Shown here: positions 23,658 through 31,395 of the stretch, in pieces
Numbering within the stretch: the stretch's first letter is position 1
How the letters are laid out: every line of letters begins with the position of its first letter
Source: CAZOKZ01 sp964580585
GTDB lineage: Bacteria > Sumerlaeota > Sumerlaeia > SLMS01 > JAHLLQ01
Assembly: GCA_964580585.1 (NCBI GenBank)
Contig: CAZOKZ010000032.1
Span: forward strand, 1-49,767
Length of the DNA stretch: 49,767 nt
Direction of reading: 5' to 3'
Notes under the pieces: generated by a model
Database searches by the model: none
What the model saw: only the letters and a program-made list of their open reading frames with translations
Told to the model about the DNA's origin: nothing
Made by a program: the position numbers and the translations under genes

Positions 23658-26591
23658 ATGGATCGAATGAACGCAGGAACGAAGAAACATGCAACAAAAT
23701 GGGGGGGAGCACTCCTGGCGGGGTGTTTGATCGCCACCACGGCCCACGGCCAACCGTCGCGGTTCGCCACGCAAGTGGTGGATTCGCATCACGCGGGGGG
23801 GCAGTCTTACGGAGAGTTGAGCAATCTGCTGGGCGGTCCGCGCGGCGGGGAATTTCCCGCGCTCGTGTGGTCGCTGGGGACTTCGCCCACAACGGAATCG
23901 TTCGTCACACTGGGATTCAACTGTGTGATCACAGACGGCCCGGGACCGGATTTCATTGTCTTTGAAAACAGCTTCGAGTTCGACGGTAACTATTTCGGCG
24001 AACTGGCCTATGTCGAAGTCAGCACCAACGGCGCGGATTTCGTCCGCTTTCCGGTGATGTCCACCAACCCGGGACCCATTGGCGCGTTCGACCCGGTGGA
24101 TCCGCTCGGGACAGATAACCTGGCGGGCAATTGGCCCACGTACGCGAACGTGAAAACGAATCCGGTGAACCCGAATCCGTTCAATCCCGCGCTGCCGACG
24201 ACAGACCCCACGGCAGCGGGCGGTACGCCGTTCGACCTCGCCGATTTGGCAACGCATCCGGCGGTGCTCGATGGCACGCTGGACCTCGACAATGTCCATT
24301 TCGTTCGCGTCGTCGATGTGTACGGCGACGGCAGCCAACTCGACATTTTCAACAACCCGATTTATGACCCGACCGGCACGCAAGGCGTGGAATCCGCCGA
24401 TATCGATGCGGTCAGCGTGATCAACTACCACGAAAATACGCCACACGAATGGGAACAATTCGGCAGCGGCGCGCAAGGCGGCGGACGCCAGTATTTCAAC
24501 GGCGCCTTGCGGTCGCTCGATTCACTCGAATGGGAAGCGGGCAATGGTTTCCTTTCGACCGAAGGCAGTGTTTGCCTGCTGCCGGGCAATCCGCCGCGCG
24601 TTTTCACGTGGGGCGGCAACGCGGCGGGCGATGCGGCTTACGTGCATGCGTTTCGCACCGACACGGGTGCACCGCTGTGGACCAGCCCGGCGCTCGATCC
24701 GGGCTTCTCCGTATTGTTTCAGTCGTTCTCCTCGCCTTCGGCCAGCAGCGAACTGAACGCCGTGTTCCTTGGCGTGGGTCAGAGCGTTTACCGTTTCGAC
24801 GCCGACACGGGCGCCATCGAATGGGCGACGCCGCTCAACGCGGGCGGTTCGATGGACATCGTGAACGGCTCGTGCCACATCGGCGGAGGCAAAGTTTTCA
24901 TCGCCAGCTACGGCGGTTTCGCGCCCGCGGGCAAACGCCTCTATGCGCTCGATGCGAACAACGGATCGGTGCTTTGGAGCGTGCAAAGTGGCGGTCCAGG
25001 CTCCGACGCGCCCGTTTATGTGAACGACGGCACACAAGAATGGGTGTTCAACCTGCTCGACCTGGGTATCGCCGCCTACGACGCGAACACGGGAGCGGAA
25101 ATCTGGACGAACAATGCTCCGCTGGGCGGCGCCACACCGTGGAGCACCTTGTTAGGCGCGTTCGGTGGGCTGTCTTATGCAGACGGCGCGTTGTTTTTCC
25201 CCACGTATGATTTTTTCGCCGTCGATTCGCAACTGGCCTGTGTGCACGCGGCGACGGGCGAACTGCTTTGGATGGCGGCAAATCCTTACAACGGCAGCAG
25301 CACGCCGCTTGTCATCGGGCAAAGCGTATTCATCGCAGGCGAAAGCGGTTTCGGAAACCCGAGCTTCCTGGGCGCCTTCAACATCGCCACGGGACAGCTT
25401 CAATGGGGACGCCAACTGGCCGCCAGCTCAACGATGTGGAACATCTCGGCGGTCGGAACGAACGATTTGATTTATGTGACCGAAGGCACCGGTGGCGAAG
25501 GACTGCATATCCTCGATGCCGCAACGGGCACGGACATGTCCACGCCGACCGTCGATTCGCAACGCGCCACGGGCACACCTGCCATCGGCGCGGACGGCAC
25601 GGTTTACACGAATTCGCAAAGCGGCACGTTGCTGTGTTTCCGCGATCCAATCGGCGGATTGCCCGCGCTGCTCGATATCATGGGGGTGGCAGGTTACACG
25701 AGTTTGTCGCCCGATGTGAATAAGGTCGTTTCGCCGTCCGACGGATTCCTGGCCCAGGACGAAAAAACGGGCAACTGGATTCAAATCGTGTCACTTGTCG
25801 AGCCGGATGAAAACGGTTCGTTGTCGGGTCCAGCGGTGATGATTTTACGCAACTCAAACATGACCATCATCGACCAGTTGGAAATCCTGGCCGAAGGCCG
25901 CATTCGATACGACGAACGCACGGTGGTGGAATTCGTGGGGGACGGAGACGTGAAAGGCATCGATGCCGAATCTATTGAAACACGTTTGAACAGCAAAATT
26001 ATGCTGAAAGGCAAAGGCGTCGATCCAGAAACAGGCGATAAATGGGCGTTCAAACTCAAAGGCAACGATCAGTCGGTTTATTCTGGTGTCGAATCAAAAG
26101 GCCGCAAACCGCACGTTCAAGGTTTCGTGCTCGACATCAAAGCAAAGGTCGGCAAACTCGCCAAAGCGAAAACCACGGTCGTCGAAACCGATTGGCAGAC
26201 GGAAACGGGACGATTCGCCACATCGCCCACCTCGTTCCATCCAACCAAAGACGACCTGACACGATGGGAAGGCGACGGGTTGCTCTCATCTCCGTTTTAT
26301 GAAAATGCGCAAGGCGAGCGCATTTGGTTGCAGGGCGGCGCATTCGACATGAAAGCCAAATGGGCTACAAACGACAAAGGCAAAAGCAGCGACCTGGGTA
26401 AAATCAGCATGAAAATCGAAAACGGCAACGCGCGTGGAAAGCTCGACGGATGGACAACTACCCCGGAAACACGCGCGGCGCTCGACGGCTTCACGCCTGA
26501 AGACATCGATCTGATTACACGCAAAATGACGTTCAGCACCCCGGCGGCCAGTACGCGTGTCACGTACAAGGTAAGCAAGCATCCACGTTGA
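23658..26591 (+). CDS. cobalamin-riboswitch-controlled secreted protein with PQQ-type propeller
   Basis: 977 residues with a signal peptide ending TAHG-Q near residue 32. Residues 35-260 form a beta-rich cell-surface domain (TDGPGPDFIVFENSF, AYVEVSTNG, FVRVVDVYGDG) that I recall from other proteins found behind B12 riboswitches. About 300-680 carry repeats such as ALDANNGSVLWS and AFNIATGQLQWG, a PQQ-like beta-propeller of six to eight blades. The rest is beta-rich with Lys-rich stretches and no anchor. Production is expected when cobalamin is scarce, so a role in binding or recovering corrinoids is plausible but inferred. A second ATG at 23667 is better placed relative to AAAGGA (nine bases) and may be the true start. 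Confidence 0.8.
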   Translation: MDRMNAGTKKHATKWGGALLAGCLIATTAHGQPSRFATQVVDSHHAGGQSYGELSNLLGGPRGGEFPALVWSLGTSPTTESFVTLGFNCVITDGPGPDFIVFENSFEFDGNYFGELAYVEVSTNGADFVRFPVMSTNPGPIGAFDPVDPLGTDNLAGNWPTYANVKTNPVNPNPFNPALPTTDPTAAGGTPFDLADLATHPAVLDGTLDLDNVHFVRVVDVYGDGSQLDIFNNPIYDPTGTQGVESADIDAVSVINYHENTPHEWEQFGSGAQGGGRQYFNGALRSLDSLEWEAGNGFLSTEGSVCLLPGNPPRVFTWGGNAAGDAAYVHAFRTDTGAPLWTSPALDPGFSVLFQSFSSPSASSELNAVFLGVGQSVYRFDADTGAIEWATPLNAGGSMDIVNGSCHIGGGKVFIASYGGFAPAGKRLYALDANNGSVLWSVQSGGPGSDAPVYVNDGTQEWVFNLLDLGIAAYDANTGAEIWTNNAPLGGATPWSTLLGAFGGLSYADGALFFPTYDFFAVDSQLACVHAATGELLWMAANPYNGSSTPLVIGQSVFIAGESGFGNPSFLGAFNIATGQLQWGRQLAASSTMWNISAVGTNDLIYVTEGTGGEGLHILDAATGTDMSTPTVDSQRATGTPAIGADGTVYTNSQSGTLLCFRDPIGGLPALLDIMGVAGYTSLSPDVNKVVSPSDGFLAQDEKTGNWIQIVSLVEPDENGSLSGPAVMILRNSNMTIIDQLEILAEGRIRYDERTVVEFVGDGDVKGIDAESIETRLNSKIMLKGKGVDPETGDKWAFKLKGNDQSVYSGVESKGRKPHVQGFVLDIKAKVGKLAKAKTTVVETDWQTETGRFATSPTSFHPTKDDLTRWEGDGLLSSPFYENAQGERIWLQGGAFDMKAKWATNDKGKSSDLGKISMKIENGNARGKLDGWTTTPETRAALDGFTPEDIDLITRKMTFSTPAASTRVTYKVSKHPR

Positions 26592-26689
26592 TTGAAACAA
26601 AACAATAATACCAGGTGTCCAACTCGCCGAGGCCGAACGCCTCGGCGCGGCGTATCTTGAGTTTGTACCCAAAACGAAGGAAAAATCAA

Positions 26690-26747
26690 ACCGCGAAGGC
26701 ACCCGCCAGAGCCTTGGCGCAGGCGGGTGGCTTCGCGGTGAATCTTT
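26690..26747 (+). terminator. long hairpin after the PQQ-propeller gene
   Basis: CCGCGAAGGCACCCGCC and GGCGGGTGGCTTCGCGG form a stem of about 17 bp around 26708-26722, followed by TGAATCTTTT. This would end transcription of the riboswitch-controlled gene about 100 bases past its stop. Confidence 0.7.
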
Positions 26748-26877
26748 TAATCTTTGGCAACAAAGTTGAGATACGCCCGCCTGGGCGTGTTTCGCATTTT
26801 CGATCTTGCTTTTCATCCGGGGAGACAACTAGAGGAAGTGAAAAGACTCACTACGAAGGCGGAAAGGAAAAATAATT

Positions 26878-26995
26878 TTCGCGCAAAGACGGCAGAGTCG
26901 CAGAGACCCATACTTTACAAGCGAATGAAGCGAATAGACATGTATAAGCTAATTAACTTTGTTTTTCCTCTGCGCCTCTGCGCCTCTGCGCGAGA
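26878..26995. repeat. dispersed palindromic repeat, copy 2
   Basis: The left arm near 26878-26910 (CGCGCAAAGACGGCAGAGTC) and the right arm 26966-26995 (three CCTCTGCG-type units ending CGCGAG) are inverted relatives of the copy at 15838-15980. The right arm lies inside the signal-peptide codons of the following gene. Confidence 0.65.
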
Positions 26996-28454
26996 TTATG
27001 TTCTTCTGTTCTTAATACTGATTTTCAACCTGGGCATTGCGCGCGCGCAAGACCCCGCTGCAATTCCCGATCCCCCGCGCGAGTTTCGCGGCATGTGGAT
27101 CGCCACGGTGAAGAACATCGATTGGCCGTCGCGTCCGGGGCTTTCGACCGCCGAGCAACAACGCGAGCTGATCGCGCTGCTCGACATGGCGCGCGACCTG
27201 CACCTCAACGCAGTGCTGTTTCAAGCCCGCCCCGCATGCGATGCGTTTTATCCGTCGCCGTACGAGCCGTGGTCGGAGTACCTGACCGGCACTCAAGGCC
27301 AGCCTCCCGCGCCGTTTTACGACCCGCTGGCGTTCGCGATCGAGCAAGCTCACGCGCGAGGAATGGAATTTCACGTGTGGATCAACCCGTATCGCGCGTC
27401 CATGGGCGAAACATCACCGAGCGCCGCGCATGTGAGCCGCAAACAACCAAACCTTGTGAAAAAATACGGCGATTTGTTGTGGCTCGATCCCGGCGAACCC
27501 GCCGTGCAGGATTATTCCGCCCGCGTGATTAGGGACATCGTTTCGCGCTACGATATCGATGGGCTTCATTTTGACGACTACTTTTATCCGTACCCAAAGA
27601 AGGACAAAAAAGGAAAAGATATTCCGTTTCCCGACGACGCCAGTTGGAATCGTTACCGCGCGTCGGGTGGCAAGCTCTCGCGCGGCGATTGGCGCCGCCA
27701 AAACGTCAACCAATTCATCCAGCGTATTGCGCGCGATTCCAAAAACCTCAAACCGGAACTGAAATTCGGCATCAGCCCATTCGGCATCTGGCGCCCGGGT
27801 CATCCGGCTGGCATCGAGGGCATGGACACGTACGAAATTCTGTACGCAGACGCGCGGTTGTGGCTTCAACAAGGTTGGGTCGATTACATGGCGCCGCAAC
27901 TTTACTGGCCAATCGATTCGCCGAAACAAAGTTACCCCAAATTGCTCGATTGGTGGACGGCGCAAAACTCGCAACGCCGTCACGTGTGGGCGGGGCTATT
28001 CACCAGCCGCGTGAACGACGGTACGGGCAAAGCTTACACGCCCACGGAACTTGTGCGGCAGGTGCAACTCGAGCAACAACGCCCCGCTGCAACCGGGCAC
28101 ATTCATTTCAGCGCCAAGGCGTTGCGCGATCAGCCGCAACTGCGTCAAATGCTGCTGGCTGGCCCATACGCGAACACGGCGTTGCCCCCAAAATACCCCT
28201 GGATCGACTCCGTCCCCCCGGAAGCGCCGCTCGCCACGTACGATGGGAAACGCCTCGCATGGCAATCGCGCGGCGAAGCGCCGTTTCAATGGGTAGTAAC
28301 GACGAACACGAACGGCAACTGGTGGGTCGAAGTGCTTCCCGGCGCGCAACGATCGGTCGAATGGCAGAGCGCCACGCCTCCGTCCCTCATTGCGATTTCC
28401 GCGCTGGATAAATGCGGCAACGAAAGCGCCCGAACGATAGTGCGGTTACCGTAA
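26940..28454 (+). CDS. secreted GHL10 (DUF187) glycoside-hydrolase-like protein
   Basis: About 504 residues. After a signal peptide (core VLLFLILIFNLGI, cleavage after ARA) comes the GHL10 barrel: FRGMWIATVKNIDWP at its start, ARGMEFHVWINPYR, YDIDGLHFDDYFYP with paired acids that are candidate catalytic residues, FGISPFGIWRPG, and the VDYMAPQLYWP stretch. A short beta domain ends the protein. Relatives are predicted to act on peptidoglycan or other glycans; no specific substrate can be claimed. The start is unsure: ATG 26940 or 26925 are the in-frame choices and neither has a good ribosome site. The codons for PLRLCASARD in the signal peptide are supplied by the palindromic repeat. Confidence 0.82.
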   Translation: MYKLINFVFPLRLCASARDYVLLFLILIFNLGIARAQDPAAIPDPPREFRGMWIATVKNIDWPSRPGLSTAEQQRELIALLDMARDLHLNAVLFQARPACDAFYPSPYEPWSEYLTGTQGQPPAPFYDPLAFAIEQAHARGMEFHVWINPYRASMGETSPSAAHVSRKQPNLVKKYGDLLWLDPGEPAVQDYSARVIRDIVSRYDIDGLHFDDYFYPYPKKDKKGKDIPFPDDASWNRYRASGGKLSRGDWRRQNVNQFIQRIARDSKNLKPELKFGISPFGIWRPGHPAGIEGMDTYEILYADARLWLQQGWVDYMAPQLYWPIDSPKQSYPKLLDWWTAQNSQRRHVWAGLFTSRVNDGTGKAYTPTELVRQVQLEQQRPAATGHIHFSAKALRDQPQLRQMLLAGPYANTALPPKYPWIDSVPPEAPLATYDGKRLAWQSRGEAPFQWVVTTNTNGNWWVEVLPGAQRSVEWQSATPPSLIAISALDKCGNESARTIVRLP

Positions 28455-28458
28455 GTTT

Positions 28459-28539
28459 TTAACGCAAAGGCGCAAAAACGCGAAAATAAATCGCGCAGAG
28501 ATACCTTTGCGACTTCGCGACCGGGCGTCTTTGCGTTAC
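28459..28539. repeat. dispersed palindromic repeat, copy 3
   Basis: Arms AACGCAAAGGCGCAAAAACG (from 28461) and GCGTCTTTGCGTTA (to 28538) with inner CGCGAAA/TTCGCGA pairing. It is degenerate relative to the other copies and fills the spacer between the convergent GHL10 and pstB genes, where it may stop transcripts from both sides. Confidence 0.6.
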
Positions 28540-28544
28540 ACTTA

Positions 28545-29510
28545 TTACCCAAAGCGACCCGTGATATAATCCTGGGTTTTTTGCAGGTGCGGGTTCAGGA
28601 ACATGTCGCTGGTCGGACCGTATTCGATCAATTTACCAAGATACATAAACGCCGTGTAATCGCTCGTGCGCGAGGCTTGCTGCATGTTGTGCGTCACGAT
28701 CAGGATCGTGTATTCGCCGCGCAGTTCGTCGATCAACTCCTCGATCTTCAGCGTGGCAATCGGATCGAGCGCCGAGCACGGTTCGTCCATCAGAAGCACT
28801 TCGGGCTCGGCCGCAATCGCGCGCGCGATGCACAAACGCTGTTGCTGGCCGCCCGACATACCGAGCGCGCTTTCATTCAAACGATCCTTCACTTCGTCCC
28901 ACAACGCCGCGCCGCGTAAACTGCGTTCGCACACTTCGTCGAGCACACCGCGGTCGCGAATACCGTCGATACGAAGCGGATACACGACGTTTTCATAAAT
29001 GCTCATCGGGAAGGGATTCGATTTCTGGAACACCATGCCCATGCGCTTGCGCAGCTCGATCACATCGACGCTTTTGTCGTAAATCGAATCGCCATTCAGG
29101 AGCATTTCGCCTTCATAATGCACGTTGTCGTTCAAATCGTTCAGCCGGTTGACCGAACGTAGCAACGTCGATTTACCGCAACCGGACGGCCCGATCAACG
29201 CGGTGACTTTTCCACGCGCGATCGGCATGGTGATGTTGTAAAGCGCACGTTTTTCACCATACCAAAGCGAGAAGTCCTGGATTTCAAGCACCGTTTCTTC
29301 GGAGAGAACCTGCTTGTGGATATGCGCTTCCGAAGTTTCGTCCAGCGTCACGCGCGCCTTGACCTCGTCCGTTTTGTTCTCGGCAAGCCCCTTTTCCTTT
29401 GCGGGCGCTTCGGACGGGTCTTCCGTTTCCGACTGCACGGTGTAGAGCTCGCGCGGTTTACGTTTCAAAAATCCGGGAGCAACATTCCCCAGTGTTTGGA
29501 TGAAATTCAT
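28545..29510 (-). CDS. pstB: phosphate ABC transporter ATP-binding protein PstB
   Basis: A 321-residue ATPase that powers PstCA phosphate uptake. It has Walker A GPSGCGKST, the Q-loop, the signature LGMSGGQQQRL, Walker B VLLMDEP and the switch His (VTHNM). The normal PstB is about 260 residues; here the ATPase fold begins near residue 73. It is preceded by a hydrophilic, charged extension (about 20-65, rich in Glu, Lys and Ala) that may be a linker or regulatory arm. ATG 29510 is supported by AGGAG nine bases upstream. It is last in pstSCAB, 106 bases after pstA. No phoU follows, as the operon ends in a palindromic repeat. Confidence 0.95.
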   Translation of the reverse strand: MNFIQTLGNVAPGFLKRKPRELYTVQSETEDPSEAPAKEKGLAENKTDEVKARVTLDETSEAHIHKQVLSEETVLEIQDFSLWYGEKRALYNITMPIARGKVTALIGPSGCGKSTLLRSVNRLNDLNDNVHYEGEMLLNGDSIYDKSVDVIELRKRMGMVFQKSNPFPMSIYENVVYPLRIDGIRDRGVLDEVCERSLRGAALWDEVKDRLNESALGMSGGQQQRLCIARAIAAEPEVLLMDEPCSALDPIATLKIEELIDELRGEYTILIVTHNMQQASRTSDYTAFMYLGKLIEYGPTSDMFLNPHLQKTQDYITGRFG

Positions 29511-29616
29511 GCCCGAAATCTCCTAAATCGGTTGGCCTTCTTGCAAAGGCTTGGTGCGTTTTCACACTGCATCGAGACGCCCGTCAACGCGAACGGCAAC
29601 GTCCCGTCCAGATTCG

Positions 29617-31395
29617 TCAGAACTGGTTGCCCACGAATTTCTTGCTCAATCGCGTGCGCAACATAATCGCGGCTAAATTCAATACCGTGATGATCGTGAT
29701 CAGCAACATCGTCGTCGTAAACACCATCGGTTTGGCGGCTTCGCTGTTCTGGCTTTGAAAGCCCAGATCGTAAATATGAAACCCGAGGTGCATGAAACTG
29801 CGTTCGGGGTGAAGGTACGGAAACAGTCCGTCGAGCGGCAACTCGGGCGCCAACTTCACCGCGCCGACAAGCATCAACGGAGCGACCTCGCCCGCTCCGC
29901 GAGCCATTGCGAGGATCATACCTGTCATAATGCCCGGCATCGCGCGCGGCAGCACAATCCGCCGAATCGTTTGCCACTTGCTTGCACCACACGCATACGA
30001 ACCTTCGCGCATCGAGTTCGGCACCGCCGAAAGCGCTTCTTCGGTCGCAACAATCACCACGGGTAATGTGAGCAACGCGAGCGTCAACGATGCCCAAAGC
30101 ACACCGCCTTTACCATACGTTGGATTTGGCAGCTTGGCCGCGAAAAACATCTCGTCCATCGACGCGCCAACCACGTAACAGAAAAATCCAAGGCCAAACA
30201 CACCGAACACGATACTCGGCACACCAGCCAGGTTATTGATCGCAATACGAACGGCACTGACGATCCAGCCCGCTTTTGCGTATTCGCGCAAATAAAGCGC
30301 CGCGAGCACCCCAAACGGCACCACAGCCAGTGACATCAATATCGTCATGGTCACCGTTCCGAAAATAGCCGGAAAAACGCCGCCTTCGCTGTTCGCTTCG
30401 CGCGGTTCTGCAACGAGAAACTCCCACCAGCGAGAGGCGTAAATTTTCACCTTCTCCCAAGTGGAAAGACGGTTCGACGGAAATGCACGCACGATGTCGG
30501 CAAGGCCGATCGTCGCTTCCTTGCCGCTCGCCGTGGTCAGCACAATCTTGAAACGATCGTTCGTATCGTTCAGTTCCTTGATTTCCTGACGAATGCGATC
30601 GAATTCCTCGTTCACCCACGATTCTGTTTTTTGATACTCGGCAGTTGCTTCGGCGTATTCGGGCGATTGAAGACCATGTTCGATTTTTGTGGTGAGTTGT
30701 TCGAGGCGCGCTTCTTCGAGCGCACGGTTCACATCGCCAATTTCGTGTGTTTCCAATCCTCGACGTACTTCGAAACGCTCGCGCACTTCGTCATGATATA
30801 GATTGTACAAATCCCAGATGGCCTGTGGCTCGGAAGCGGCTATTTCACCATCGAGCATGAATGCCTTGGGATAACCATAGAAACGTCCCCACGCCATGCG
30901 CTCGACCAACATCGCCCAATCGGGCGCATTCTGCTCGACGACCTCGAATTCGTTCACCCAATGAAAGTGCGTCCCATCGAGATCGAAGTTTCCCGTCCGC
31001 ATTAATCGGCGTTTCAACATCCCATCGTTCGCAGCCGCCAACGTACGTAATTCCGTGGCTTTCTCCTCGGGCATCGATGCAAACATCGCATCGCCGGGCT
31101 CGAACAAATCGTCGCGGGAAATCTCCCCGAGGATCGTCTCGCCATTCTCGGATGTAATTTCCAATAATTGCGAAGGCCAGAACGTAATCAGGCCTTGGTA
31201 GAATACGAGCGCCAATAATCCAAGCACCATGAAGGCGCTGATGGCCAGCGCGCCGCCGCAAAACCAGATCATGGGTTCTCCGCGCGCCAGCAAAGAACTG
31301 CCCGCACCGAGCGACCGAGTCTTGCCGCGTTTGCGAACGGACAATTGGCTGGCGGAAGAACGCTCTTCTTCGGGAGCCGTCATCAACGTCGTCAT
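29617..31395 (-). CDS. pstA: phosphate ABC transporter permease PstA (long form)
   Basis: 592 residues. After a cytoplasmic N-terminus and one membrane helix (about 43-70) comes a periplasmic insert of about 260 residues rich in charged helices. Then the permease domain follows (about 350-590), with six helices and the coupling EAA-like loop (ALSAVPNSMREGSYACGASKWQTIRRIVLPRAMPGI). Standard PstA is near 290 residues; long versions of PstA and PstC are known in some Proteobacteria. With PstC it forms the phosphate channel. Its ATG overlaps the pstC stop by four bases (ATGA), so the two are coupled. Confidence 0.92.
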   Translation of the reverse strand: MTTLMTAPEEERSSASQLSVRKRGKTRSLGAGSSLLARGEPMIWFCGGALAISAFMVLGLLALVFYQGLITFWPSQLLEITSENGETILGEISRDDLFEPGDAMFASMPEEKATELRTLAAANDGMLKRRLMRTGNFDLDGTHFHWVNEFEVVEQNAPDWAMLVERMAWGRFYGYPKAFMLDGEIAASEPQAIWDLYNLYHDEVRERFEVRRGLETHEIGDVNRALEEARLEQLTTKIEHGLQSPEYAEATAEYQKTESWVNEEFDRIRQEIKELNDTNDRFKIVLTTASGKEATIGLADIVRAFPSNRLSTWEKVKIYASRWWEFLVAEPREANSEGGVFPAIFGTVTMTILMSLAVVPFGVLAALYLREYAKAGWIVSAVRIAINNLAGVPSIVFGVFGLGFFCYVVGASMDEMFFAAKLPNPTYGKGGVLWASLTLALLTLPVVIVATEEALSAVPNSMREGSYACGASKWQTIRRIVLPRAMPGIMTGMILAMARGAGEVAPLMLVGAVKLAPELPLDGLFPYLHPERSFMHLGFHIYDLGFQSQNSEAAKPMVFTTTMLLITIITVLNLAAIMLRTRLSKKFVGNQF

